Below are positions 43,706 through 54,451 of a DNA stretch of 64,000 nt, in pieces; the stretch's first letter is position 1; each line of letters begins with the position of its first letter. The position numbers were made by a program, and so were the translations under genes. This DNA is from Cyclaneusma minus. Its lineage: Eukaryota; Ascomycota; Leotiomycetes; Marthamycetales; Marthamycetaceae. The stretch is taken from NCBI GenBank assembly GCA_037179335.1, contig JAKZHN010000013.1:682001-746000 (forward strand), in the 5' to 3' direction. The notes beneath the pieces were generated by a model, which was not told the DNA's origin, made no database searches, and saw only the letters and a program-made list of their open reading frames with translations.

Positions 43706-44980
43706 TCAGGTTGATGACCCCTTTTCTGCTGCCTTCTTCATTTTGAACTCCTTGACCCATGCTTCTGCTTTGCCCTTTGGAACGACGAATATCCTCACGA
43801 CCTCATCTACAACCTCCACATCTGCTTCGCTCAACACCTTCAACAGCGGTACTTTTCTCCCAACCTTCACCAATCCTCCTTTCACCGTCTCCATGTAAGC
43901 TTCCACTCCCGTGACTGTGTATTCGCCAGCGCTGTCCCACGGCAGCGGAAACATATACTCCAGATGCTCTCCCAGGCTCTGCGTCTCATTATAAGCCTTG
44001 ATGAAGTCGCTCTCCAAATGCACCGGATACAGCAACACGGTCGGAAAAGTCAGCGTGCTCTCGGGGCTCAGTGGATCCGGGACCAGCGCGACCTTGGCAT
44101 CTTCCATCTCAGGCGGCTGTGCCGTCTTCCTCGTCTTGATATTCCGTGCCTTGAGCGCCGTTCGCAACATGACCTGCTCGCGCTGCTGTCGTTGCAAACG
44201 CTCCGCTTCCTTGCGTGCTTTGGCCTGCACTTGCTCAGACTTGGCAATGATGGCCGAGGCGACGGATTTCAAAGCTGCGTTATCAGGAGCCATACTCAGG
44301 CCGTGAGCGCAGGCATCGTCAGCTTCGGCGATCTTGGAGAGGTTGAGAAGAGCGCGGGCAGAGCGGTAGTAGGCTTTGATATTCTCAGGGTTGAGACGAA
44401 GCGCTGCTGCACAATCTTGCGTGGCTGAGCGGAAGTTTGCAAGCTCGAGATGGCAGGCGGCTCGGTTGACTAGACAGGTTTCCCAGAGCTTCTGCTCCTT
44501 CTTGATCTCCTCAGGATCCCGGGACGGCGGTTCCTTGGCAATAGGAGAATCTGAAGGAGGCAGAGGCAGGCCTTTCCTTTTGCGGTCTTCGAGTCCGAGG
44601 ACTTGGATTCCCTTGGTGTAGAATTCTTTGGCGTCTTTCCACTTCTTGGAAGAGAAGCAATCGTTGCCCTGCTCCTTGAAGTTTGTGGCGACTTCCAACG
44701 GGGTTCCTTCGTAGGCCAGTGCTTTGAAGGCTTCGAGGTCGTCGTTTTCTTCCAGCTCGGTCATGAAGAGGGGTGTCTTGTTCAACTCAGCGAGAATCTC
44801 GTCGGCGGACTTCCCACGCATGGCAGCCATGCCAGGGGGCAAGGGGGGCTGGACTCCATCTTTGTCGGGTGGAAGGTCTCCGCCGAAGTGTTGCATGGCT
44901 TGGGTGAGGAGGTCGAACTCGGGGCCCTCGGGGGGCTGTACGCGGCCATCGGACTCGTCTGATATCTCTTCAATCTTCAT
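43706..44980 (-). CDS. cns1: Hsp90 co-chaperone Cns1 / TTC4-like TPR protein
   Basis: A single exon of 424 residues. The start is set at MKIEEISDESDGR (44980) rather than the in-frame ATG at 45016 because MKIEE... begins the conserved part. A three-repeat TPR domain runs from about residue 98 (ATNFKEQGNDCFSSKKWKDA) to about 260 (KLWETCLVNRAACHLELANF, NIKAYYRSARALLNLSKIAE). The carboxylate-clamp pattern K-x3-N is visible in FKEQGND (Lys102, Asn106). A basic helix follows (QVQAKARKEAERLQRQQREQ), then the C-terminal wheel domain with YPVHLESDFIKAYNETQSLG and FPLPWDSAGEYTVTGVEAYM. Cns1/TTC4 binds the EEVD end of Hsp90/Hsp70 and is essential in yeast, including for eEF2 folding. Divergent from the GST gene, with 608 bp between starts. 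Confidence 0.92.
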   Translation of the reverse strand: MKIEEISDESDGRVQPPEGPEFDLLTQAMQHFGGDLPPDKDGVQPPLPPGMAAMRGKSADEILAELNKTPLFMTELEENDDLEAFKALAYEGTPLEVATNFKEQGNDCFSSKKWKDAKEFYTKGIQVLGLEDRKRKGLPLPPSDSPIAKEPPSRDPEEIKKEQKLWETCLVNRAACHLELANFRSATQDCAAALRLNPENIKAYYRSARALLNLSKIAEADDACAHGLSMAPDNAALKSVASAIIAKSEQVQAKARKEAERLQRQQREQVMLRTALKARNIKTRKTAQPPEMEDAKVALVPDPLSPESTLTFPTVLLYPVHLESDFIKAYNETQSLGEHLEYMFPLPWDSAGEYTVTGVEAYMETVKGGLVKVGRKVPLLKVLSEADVEVVDEVVRIFVVPKGKAEAWVKEFKMKKAAEKGSST

Positions 44981-45588
44981 CTTTGCCGCGCCCTCTATAC
45001 AAACGGCACGTGACACCAGGATTCGTATTATATTTTTCTTGGGCGCTAGCGTGAGTGTCGGGTCACGAGTGATCTTGTGAGATCTGGTCCGGAAGGCAGT
45101 TTGTAGTTGGATTGTGACGCAGTGCCGAGGATTAGTGGGTCAGGAACTCAGAATACACTGAAGCTGGTATTCGTGAATCGGAATCGAAGATGAGCAGGCC
45201 TTATTCAAGGTTGTGGTGTTAACTGGATGGAATTTTTAAAAAAGTGCCAAGAGCCGATAGCGATAAGAGATGGCTGAGAGATTATCAATCGCCCCTCCAT
45301 CCCCTCCCACCCTCTCCGCAGAAGTAGAGTCGTACATGTAGAGTCGTACATGTAGAGTAAGTCACTGACAATCACATCATCGGCATGATTTGAAACCATG
45401 GTGGCGCGCCTGCCATGCCCGTGGGCTATATATGTAAACGTTGTAGACGCATTCCGTTGATCTCTGCTGTTTCGTCCACCTTCCCCGCAAAGTTCCAACC
45501 ATCTCCCGGATGAGCCGAACTAGCCACTACATACAACATTGAACTTCTTCGTCCCATCCCTCAAATCCAAAGCAAATTTTGATTCAAA
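44981..45588. other. Divergent promoter region, Cns1 / GST
   Basis: Contains a short tandem repeat (45325-45359) and a TATA-like GGGCTATATATG at about 45422-45433, 160 bp before the GST start. Confidence 0.45.
45325..45359. repeat. 14-bp tandem repeat, 2.5 copies, containing TACATGTA
   Basis: TAGAGTCGTACATG occurs twice in perfect tandem followed by TAGAGTA. Each junction forms the palindrome TACATGTA (45333-45340, 45347-45354). It lies in the shared upstream region of Cns1 and GST. Confidence 0.85.
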
Positions 45589-46442
45589 ATGGCCACTCCC
45601 CAGATCAAGCTATACACGAACCATGCCTGTCCCTGGGCTCACCGCGCCCACATTGTCCTCCGTGAACTCGGCCTCCCCTACGAGGAGTATGACCCCCGCC
45701 CCGATTTTCATCCCTCAACAACCTCACAACTAATCCGTTAAACAGACACATAATAGACCTCAGCGTCCCGCGTACCCCCGAATACCTCGCCATAAACCCA
45801 CGCGGTCTGGTCCCAACCATCGACTACAACGGCACCATCATCCCCGAGTCCGGCATCGTCTCACAATTCCTCGTCGACGCCCATCCCTCGCACTTAGAAA
45901 AGAGCAGCAGCGAGGAAGGCGGCGCTGTGCAGCGCGCCCGCATCAGTTTCTTCGTCGATGCCTTCCTGAGCAAAGTGAATGCGCACGTCATGGCTTTCTT
46001 GCTCCAGAACGACGAGGCGCAGAAGCAAGAACTGGCGAACAAGATTGTGGCTGGCGCGGTAAAGGAGGTCGAGCCGCTGCTCAAGGATGCGAAGCCGTTT
46101 TTTGGAGGGTCAGAGAGGCTGACGCTGGCGGAGGTATGCAGCCTTTGCCTTCTGCATTGTTGACGGCCTTAAGACAGACTAGCAGTTTGGTTGTGAATGG
46201 GCTGCTGACCATCGAGATAGGTCCTAACTGGCTCTTTCGTTCTACGTCTTCTGGCATATCCGAAATACGGCCTGCTCCCGGAATCCATTCACACCGAACT
46301 AGAGTCCCAGACGCCCAATTTCTGGAAGTGGGCTAACGCGGTGGTCAAGGAGAAGAGCGTGAACTACATCTGGGACGAGGAGAAAATCATGGCAAGAACC
46401 AAGGATCGCTATGCCAAGCTCAAGGCTGCCGCGGCCAAGTGA
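45589..46442 (+). CDS. Glutathione S-transferase, omega/GstO-like
   Basis: Exons 45589-45686, 45746-46133 and 46221-46442 (235 residues). The N-terminal thioredoxin-fold domain starts IKLYTNHACPWAHRAHIVLR with Cys14 in a CPWA active site, as in omega-type GSTs rather than Tyr/Ser GSTs. The cis-Pro block GLVPTIDYNGTIIPESGIVS follows. The C-terminal helical domain contains ARISFFVDAFLSKVNAHVM and FWKWANAVVKEKSVNYIWDE. Such enzymes usually act as thiol transferases, dehydroascorbate reductases or deglutathionylating enzymes in the cytosol. The first intron joins YEE-HIIDLSVPRTPEYLAI, a family-typical sequence, which fixes the splice site. Confidence 0.9.
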
Positions 46443-47063
46443 CTGGAGTCTGGCCTTGGTCGGGACTAACAAGTCTTACTTGCAGTGGCACGAAAAGGCT
46501 CTGCTATGCAAACTGCAGATCTCAAGCTACTAGTAGCTGGTCCCAGGTTATTAGGAATAAATCGAGTTACCAATGGGTATGTTGGTATAAACGTCAAACG
46601 TGCAAAATAATTGCGAGCGAGCCGAGATGGTTGGGATTCTAGAGATGGAGCCTTTCGGTTTCCTACCCCTTTTCGGAAAGAGGACAATAGGATCTCTCTT
46701 TGAAAGGACCTGGACGATAGGAGCCTAGGAGGAAAGGCGGTTCAAAAAAAGACCCAATCACTTACTAGGAGAGATATGGAGGAGTCTAGATATATATCAC
46801 CCTTAGGAATTAAACAAAGCTTTAAAGGCACATCAAAGTGGTAGGATCTCAGGAAGTCATCGAACGGTATACATTGAAACCATCTGTCACCTGAAGTATG
46901 TTGGGAGAAGCCAGAAAGCAGGTAACCGGGTCGTTCGATACTACGGAGACATAAACGAGTCATTAATTTGCTTTTAACCACCTCTATGAAAGCTCAGTTC
47001 GGCCATGTGTGGCAGTCCCTTGAGTCCCTAGCGCCAACGAGCAACTCATTCCCAACAAGAGAC
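46443..47063. other. Convergent intergenic region, GST / eIF3d
   Basis: 3' flanks only; no gene, RNA or array recognised. Confidence 0.4.
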
Positions 47064-48933
47064 TCATTCCTCAACCTCCTCGGTCTCTTCAATCGTCTCA
47101 TGCTGCTCTTCATCATCGAAGCTGCCAGCAGGGACTTGGTAGAGACGCAAGATCTGCTTGTTTGGGTCCTTGACGAGCACGTACTTGCCCTCCTCCCTCT
47201 TCAGACACATGTCCACGATGGTCCGCACAATACCCCAGCCGTTGGACAGGCTCAGGTTCATCTGCGCGGCAAAGTCACGCGGCTTCCAGCCAATAACACC
47301 GAGAATAACGTGCTTGTCGTTGGCCTTGGGGTTGGCACGGGACACAAAACTGCAATGCCGAATTAGTCAAGTCGACTCTCGTGTTTCTCATGGATTTGAC
47401 AACGCAAAAACTTACCCAAGCTTCATGACATCCGCACCAGCCATGATACTCTGAACAGTCCAGCGCGCTAGCTTGCAACTGTTGTTCTTCATCTCAGTGG
47501 CCACAACCGCACCCCTTTGGCTGACAAGCTTCGTACGCCAGTCCAGCGCACCGCCGCTTCCCTGCGCCTTGTGGTCGAATTCATTCAACGCCTTGACAGT
47601 CAAGTACTGATCCTCTCCTGAGATGGCATTCTTTTGGACTGCATCTAACTCGGTTCTGACCACAAGATGTACCGGGTCCTCGTCGTTAAGCGACAAGTCG
47701 AAGCGTCGGTACTTGTATGCCTTGGAAGCAGGCGGCTCGGTCTCTTCAGCGGGGTTGTAGAATGGGTTCTCGTGGCTCATCTCAACCTTCTGCGCCTCGT
47801 TCTCAAGCATGACTTGATTGGCAAAGTTGTGGTTGATGTAGGTTGCTTCCTCAGCAAGCGCAGATGGCTGGTTGATGGCATCTTTGCTACCTTCGGAGGC
47901 GTCCATTGGCGCGTCGGCGGCATTTTCGTTAACCGTCACCATGTCGAGAGCTGCATTATCGCGCTTGTCAAGGAAGACTTTGTTGCCTTGACGGACGATG
48001 ACGATATCCCAGGGGTAAACGGAGCGAGGGGCACACATGAGCATAGAGAGAACGCTGTCGGTCGCGTAGATGACAGCTTCATCGTGCTCTGCTAGCTCCT
48101 GGATAACAGGGTCCATAGAGGTCGTGACATTGTAAGCGGCCCGGTCGACAAGGTTAAGCTTGCGTTCTGCGCTCTTGACAGGCTGCTTGTCGTAAGATCG
48201 GTCGTAGTAGTACAAGAAACCGTAGCCATCGATATCCTCGCCCTCGTCAGTGTCCAAATTGAGCTTAGCCAGACGGTTGAAATCGATCTCCTCGAGCATC
48301 TTCCAGTCGGGCTTGATGTTGACAGAGGCATCGCGATTGCGCTGGGGCTTGTCGTAGTCCTTCCAACCGAATCGACGGCCACCGCGCGCGCCTCCCCGGC
48401 CACCCCTGCTGTCGCTGTAGTTGCCGTATCCACCACCTTGGCCTCCTCTTCCACCAACTCTCTGGAATTGCCCTCTGCCCCGGGCGTCTCCTCGGCCACC
48501 ACGCTGGCCGCGTCCTCTCGCGAAAGTACCGCCACGACCGAATCTTGTCTTCTGGGTGTCGCGGGTGTTGCTTACAACGGAGAAGGAAGACTCATCTTCG
48601 GCGACCTGGACGGCGAAAAGTGAGGAAGTGCCGGCGCCGTAAACTTGCTGATCTAGATTCCACCAATGTTAGTAGATGCCTGCTTCACATGTTTTTTCGT
48701 GGGTGCAATGGAGCCTCACCTCTGTAACTGCGGTTGTATTGTTGACGTCCGCCACGTCCATCTCTGCCATCCTTGCCCTCAGTGGTCCAGTCGGCCATGC
48801 GACCCAACTTGTCGCCCTTCGAGTATGGGGCGTAGGGCACGCCATTGAGGGTCGTCTCGGTGGAGGTTGGAGGACCCCAGGAATCCTCGGACGGCAGGGC
48901 CGAGATGATATCGGAGAGGGATATGGGGGCCAT
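47064..48933 (-). CDS. eif3d: Eukaryotic translation initiation factor 3 subunit D (eIF3d)
   Basis: Exons 48933-48720, 48652-47416 and 47349-47064 (578 residues, as expected for the family). The N-terminus ([20 protein letters not shown]) is followed by the mRNA-cap-proximal region and an RGG-rich stretch ([40 protein letters not shown]). The conserved core follows: [60 protein letters not shown] and [20 protein letters not shown]. The end is acidic ([17 protein letters not shown]). eIF3d belongs to the eIF3 complex on the 40S subunit and can bind the 5' cap for specialised initiation in animals. The gene is present in filamentous fungi but lost from budding yeast. Both introns restore family sequence at the junctions ([23 protein letters not shown]). 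Confidence 0.95.
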
Positions 48934-49872
48934 TCTGGCGGTGCGAATCGAGGTGAAGTTGACAAGAGTTGGAAGTCCCTCGAGCACAATTGAAAATGGG
49001 CGGTACGGAATCGCGAAATGTTCAAAATCCTTAGTGGGGCGTTGGCAGCCTCAGGCACCAATTTCTCGCAGGCGCCGGGTCCAGTCTGGTGCGATCAACA
49101 TGAATGAACACGGCGACGCCTATGCTGCCAGAATGGACGCTTTGCGGCTTGCTTTGCGGTGATATTCCCAATAATTAGGAATACTCGGGGCGATTAGGAC
49201 TCCGAATATTCCAAGTGATTTGGGATATTCCAAACCCCAAGGGAATAGGAATATCCTAGGTAAGAGGAAGATGTTCCAAATAATTGCCAAATTGGGAATG
49301 TCCCAAGTGGTTAAGAATATTCTAAGTGCCTAGGAATATCCCAAGTGATTGAGAACAATTCAAGTGTTCGGGAATGTTCAAGGTTGCTGGGAATTCCGAA
49401 TCTTCTACCAGGTCAGGGGTGAACATAGAGATCGTGGAAAATAATGAAAATTTAAGGAGTGGGAAAGACCAAAGTCTTGCCTACTCTAGTACTCAGGTTT
49501 AGCTAGAGTCGACTAAAAACTCGGGAGGCAATTATAGGGACAAAGGAAGAGCTTCTAGGCACATGCATTAGACGAAGACTGGTTTCGACACGTCCTTTTG
49601 ACATTGAATATTAAACCTAGCCCAGCACACCGAGCGGAAGCCAGGGCCTCCTTCACATTTGTAAGCTAATAAATAGCTCCCAAAAGGTAACACACGAAGA
49701 GCCACCCAAAATCGCCGATTAAATACATCCTTGCCGCCATCCCAGACTCTCTCAAGCAATGATGGTAATTTTCACCGCTATAAGTCATAAATTCGTCTTC
49801 AACAGAATGGCATCCGACCCTGAACTCCTCGCCTCAATAGTAGCATCGCTTTTCAGAGTCTAACAACTGAGA
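48934..49872. other. Intergenic upstream of eIF3d with a large 19-bp-period array
   Basis: Holds the eIF3d promoter and the array at 49160-49402, then the 3' flank of the bZIP gene. Confidence 0.45.
49160..49402. repeat. Large degenerate 19-bp-period array upstream of eIF3d
   Basis: About twelve units with spacing mostly 18-20. Examples: GGAATACTCGGGGCGATTA, GGGATATTCCAAACCCCAA, AGAATATTCTAAGTGCCTA, GGAATATCCCAAGTGATTG, GAACAATTCAAGTGTTCGG and GAATGTTCAAGGTTGCTGG. The GGAATATTCC core and AAGTGATT arm are clear. Two partial units of 7 bases occur, as if units were lost. Longest member in the window. Confidence 0.75.
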
Positions 49873-51224
49873 TTAAAACATGTTGTAGTCGGCCTTCGTG
49901 GAGAGGACGTTCTCGATTGCATCGCGCACTTCGAATTCCTCCAAAACGGCACCGAAGCTGGAAGAAGCACGGTTAGACGGTAGCCAGAGAATGAAGCAGG
50001 AGACACTTACCCGTAGCAGCGTACTTTGCTCACTAGCTCCTCCTGTATTCGGGAGAAATCGTCGAGACTGAACTCGGAGAATCGTGGGCTTGCTAGCATC
50101 ATACCCCAAGCCATAACTGGTGTAATTTCGCCGTCTAAATTCAACCTCATGCTGAGGTCCAGAAGATTGGTCAGATCGGGCTTCGAGACATCCCATGTCT
50201 TCTGTCCGGCCGGGTGGGCGTGGGGGTTAACGTTGGTTTCATTGAAAGGAATTCCATGGTTCTCGGGGAACGGCTCGGGAGGACATGTGGCCATCAGGGC
50301 ATGACCGCAAGGCTCGCCCTCAGGTTCATGGGCTCTCTCCACCAGAAACTGCATGTGATCCATACAAGGTCTTTCGAGTCTATGAAACACCGAAGAGAGG
50401 GGCGTTAGCCTTTGCGCACTCCTGCTATCCGCTACTGCGGCGGAGGCGTCAGATAAGATCTCGAGGGGTTGTTAGCGTACGTTAACACGAAATCAATCCC
50501 AGCCTGATCATAGTCCAGTCCTTGCTGCGTCTGCCGCTGAGCAAGGCTTTGACCGTTCGCTGGTCGTCCCGTCAACGAGGGTGAGCTATGTCCATTCGGA
50601 CCCTGTCCCAGATTCAGGGGTGGCGGGCTGGTGGTGTGGGAGCCAGGGGCATAGCTGCCCGATATGCTTCCGCTCGAGGCATAACCGCCGGTACTCGCAA
50701 GCTCGTCAATTCCCCCAGTGCCACTCCACGAGATACCGTGCTGCGCCAGTAATTGCTTGAGCTGTCGGTTCTCCTCGGCGAGACTCTCCTTACTGCGTGC
50801 AACTTGGCTGAAGTTCTCCTTGAGGCGCAGAACTTCTTGCTCGAGAGCTTTGATGTAGAGTTCCTTCCTCTCACGGTGCGTCCTGGCCGACGTCAGTGGT
50901 CCGTCAGATCAACTATGGCGCACAAACTTTACCTCTGTGCCTGTCGATTGAGCTCTTGTCGGCGCGTCAGGGCCGGCTTGCTGTCTGGCTTGGGCCCTCT
51001 GCGCTTTGGAGGTTGACCATCCACTATGCTAAAGGTCAATGACGATGGCCCGGTGGTGGAGGAAACTCTATATTACCCCGAGTGTTCTTTTTCTCAGTCA
51101 AGCTCTTGAGGAAGCCTAGATTCATATTGAAGGGGCTTTTGGCGGTCTCTGACTGTCCACTGCCGCCATACTGGCTCCCGCCCGACACATTGCCATACTG
51201 ATCGACGGGGGAAGCAGAACTCAT
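49873..51224 (-). CDS. bZIP transcription factor with AP-1/Yap-like basic region
   Basis: Five exons: 51224-51077, 51023-50933, 50882-50481, 50379-50011 and 49957-49873 (364 residues). The basic region at about 56-87 reads KRRGPKPDSKPALTRRQELN then RQAQRTHRERKE; the N-x2-A-Q-x3-R pattern is that of Yap/Pap1-type fungal bZIPs. The zipper follows (LYIKALEQEVLRLKENFSQV, ESLAEENRQLKQLLAQ). A Gly/Ser/Pro-rich linker leads to a conserved C-terminal domain (LERPCMDHMQFLVERAHEPE, CGHALMATCPPEPFPENHG, DGEITPVMAWGMMLASPRF, ending KVRCYGFGAVLEEFEVRDAI). The Cys-containing HALMATCPP motif is typical of this fungal subfamily and might be redox-sensitive, which is inference. The target genes and exact orthologue are not assigned. 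All four introns keep family sequence at the junctions. Confidence 0.88.
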
Positions 51225-53392
51225 CTTGCTGGGGCTGGAAAGATGAGATGGAAGGAGAAGGACAACACTTCAGTGCGTCCAAAACGTGAAGGAGTTGGTA
51301 CTGTGTCGGGGTCAGCCATTCGTGTCCTAGGCGGCGAAAGGTGTGCGACCTTTCATTTGCAGGTCGGTTGCACAGCAGTGGTCAAGGCAGGAGAGGTGGT
51401 ACAAATGATTGCATACCCAGGGGACCAGGGCCCGGCCTCTTGATCGATCGCAAAAGCAAGGCAAAAAAGAAGGTGGAAGTGCCGGTGGGTGGGAGGTGAT
51501 GGCGCTCTGTCGTCTTCGTGGCACAGGTACAGGCGCTCGCTCGCTCCACCACGAATTTGTCAAGCGGCGTACGAGGGCAGGTGTGCCTGCGACAGCTCGT
51601 CGGCTCGATCGGGGGAGAGCGTGGAGTCTGGGACTTGTCGAGGGCGAGTGGTGACGGCAAAACGGTTCCGCTACGGGCACGGCGTCGATATAGATAGACG
51701 CTCGTGCAAGGCTCTCAGAGTATTGGCTTTCGAGGCTAGTCACTGCGGTACAGCAGGATGAGAGAGGGGCCGTTGGAGCAGAGCAGGGCACGGCGAAATG
51801 TTGGTGTGGCCTTCACGACAAAGGGCGGCCGGTGGTGTTGCGAGATAAGTAGCATTCGTCTGACAAGGAGCGACAGGCGTACTCAAATTACAGTAGCAAC
51901 TAGGGACTGCACGGAGAAGGCGCGGGGCGTGGCTTGGCTCCAGCCTAAAGTACCTACAGCACTCAAATGCTAGACCTTATTTATCCAGAGAGGCTGTTAA
52001 GGGCAAGCTTGCCTTTCGTGTCTTTCCAACTGCGTTTGATATTGATGCATGAGGTGCACATGTATTGATGTTCCCGCCGGCAGCCACGGCAGAGCTCCCG
52101 CGCAGCACCCGGGACCAGCAGCGAGCAGATTGAAACTCTCGATTATTATTGGCATGGAATATTATTCTAGAATCAAGACTCGCCCTCTGCACACTCCAAA
52201 GTCAAGTCGCCTGCTAGGCCGCCCAATAATGCCCATCTGCTCGGCGAATACTAGCCTTCCCGCGGCGGACCAGGACCCTCTAACTTCTCAGCTCGGGCAC
52301 TGCTCACAGCTCATTCAGTTGTCTGCTCATCCCACACTGCTGCTTCGACGAAAAGTGACAGACCTTCAGCTTTCCTTTTCCTGCGCTGCTATCAGGCCAC
52401 TATTAATTGGAATCAGCCGCTCTGCTCTTTCCAACCCTCGAGATAGTGCAGCTAGAACGAGTCCACGCATCACCTACCTCGGCCTGCTAAAGACGGCCCT
52501 TTGTCAATGGGGGTCAAGCTCAAGCAGCTGCCACTTTCAGACGTCAAGCGGAAACCTAGCACAGGAAAATTGACAGAGCGACAGGCGGGGTACAAAGAGC
52601 GAGAATATTACTACTTATTATCGCCCCTTCCAGCGCGGATGACTTGTCTCAACATAGGAGCGCCTTGTGTGCCCCGCCCAGTCGAGTCTGTCTCTCGAGC
52701 CCTGCTCCCCCAATCGGCGATGAGGTCTTACTGTGCCGCGGCCTGCCTTTGCTGAGCCTCGTAGGGGATCGAAGTAAGCTCGTGGTGAAAAGGCTGTGAT
52801 GAGAAATTGGTAGAGTATTTGGCCAGTTGGTTTCCTTGGAGAACAGTACATGTGCCTCGGTAGTCAACCGTGTCCAAGATATGTTCGTATTGGGGGCTTT
52901 ATATTTGTTCAAGTGTTCAAGTTACCAGAGTCTGAATAGGAGCGACTCAAGCAGGTAGCAGTTTGTAAGAGGACCACAAGCCACAGAAATGCCCCCACGA
53001 GGTCAGGTAATCAACGGTCAGAACAGTAATGCTAGCTGCCGGGGGATGGGATATATACTTACTCGATCCTCCCAGCTCTGGCGCATCAGACCTTGAGAGT
53101 TCTTTTTCTGCTTCTCATTTTTGACAGCCCAAAACGCGCCAGAATATTAATTACCTCTGAAACTTGAAGACAACTCACATCAACGACTTTCTGCCTCTGC
53201 CGTCGGACCCTTTATCCTCAAGGAGCTGGAGCTGAAGGGACTGAGACACTACTGACCCCTTGTTACATCGTCCCGGAGCGAACCGACCACGGGCGGAGCA
53301 CCTACCAGCTCGGATTGAATACGAACTTCAGCCTGAGGCACATCACATTGACGGCACGCCATTGGTTGAGGCTCTCATAAGAGTCCGCCATC
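51225..53392. other. Divergent intergenic region, bZIP / acyltransferase
   Basis: About 2.2 kb without supportable coding sequence. Long upstream regions are common for fungal bZIP genes. No array was recognised. Confidence 0.4.
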
Positions 53393-54451
53393 ATGGACGC
53401 TATCACTCTGAACTCCATCTCCTCAATTCATCCCGTAGCAATTATGCACGGCTTGATCCTAACAGTACCCTGGGTTGTCTACATATTTATTGTAGACATC
53501 TTGCTGTCCCTGCTGCTTCCTATAAGCTTCCTCTTCCCCAACTGGGTCTACAACGTTTCTTCCGACCTCGCTTTCTCGGTCTGGAGGATCATTTCCTATA
53601 TCTTTGAAGAATGCAATGGCGCCAAAATCACCATATCTGGCGACCCTATTCCGCGACATGAGACCGCCATTGTTTTGGCTAACCATGTTGGTTGGTCCGA
53701 TTTTTACATGATCCAGAAACTGGCTATTCAGGCCGGTATGCTTGGTCGCTCGAGATATTTTGCCAAGAAAGAATTGCGACAGGTGCCCTTCATCGGCTGG
53801 GGAATGTGGGCTATGAACTTTCCTATGGTATGATTCGTCTGAAGGCGGCCTTGGTTCAAGAATACTAGTTTAGTACTGTACTGATTGATGGTATAGGTAA
53901 GCAGGAACTGGATGAAGGACAAGTCCGAGCTAGACCGTGTCTTTAAAGGGGTCGTCGAGAACAACTTCCCTATGTGTAAGTTTCTGGGTCGCTTATTATC
54001 AGCAAGTTTATATGGACCCGCTGACAGCTCTGTAGGGCTTGTTAGTTTCAGCGAGGGGACCAGATATACTCTCCAGAAGAACGAAGAGGCCAGAGCTTGG
54101 TGTCAGCAGCGCAATAAAACCATGCCACAGCACCTGCTCTACCCCCGGACAAAGGGCTTCGTGACCACTGTCCAGCATCTCCGCAAAGCCAAGCACGTGA
54201 AGGCCGTCTACGACATCACCATTGCCTACGCCAAGGGCAACCAGTTCATGGAAGCACCACCCATCTGGGAAACTGTGAGCACTTCCGACATCAGTGGCCG
54301 CGGCGGCTACAAATTCCATGCGGATGTCAGACGGTTTGACTTGGAAGACTTGCCTTTGACAGATGACGGCCTAGCGAAGTGGTTGGAAGATCGATGGGTC
54401 GCCAAAGGGGTTTGGTTGGAGCAAAAGAAGCTTGAATGGGGCGCGATATGA
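53393..54451 (+). CDS. Lysophospholipid acyltransferase (PlsC/LPLAT family)
   Basis: Exons 53393-53827, 53897-53975 and 54036-54451 (309 residues). An N-terminal hydrophobic hairpin (AIMHGLILTVPWVVYIFIVD, ILLSLLLPISFLFPNWVYNV) anchors it in membrane. Motif I is NHVGWSDFYM (His98, Asp103), the acyltransferase NHx4D catalytic pair. Motif II lies in the region ELRQVPFIGWGMWAMNFPMV. Motif III is VSFSEGTRYT (Glu178, Gly179), followed by YPRTKGFVTTVQHLR, equivalent to motif IV. The order and spacing fit eukaryotic 1-acylglycerol-3-phosphate or lyso-PI/PG acyltransferases (AGPAT/LCLAT type), probably in the ER. The acceptor lipid cannot be fixed. Intron 2 (60 bp) is stop-free and in frame; removing it joins NNFPM-WLVSFSEGTR, as in the family. 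Confidence 0.88.

Noticed and set aside
43224..43760. 178-codon minus-strand open frame after Cns1
   Set aside because: It overlaps the Cns1 coding end out of frame, has no family features and probably lies in the Cns1 3' region. Its length is possible by chance in 64 kb, though a real small gene cannot be fully excluded.
52049..52573. 174-codon forward frame between the bZIP and acyltransferase genes
   Set aside because: Composition is random-like (Ser/Arg/Leu mix), with no domain and no neighbouring exon.
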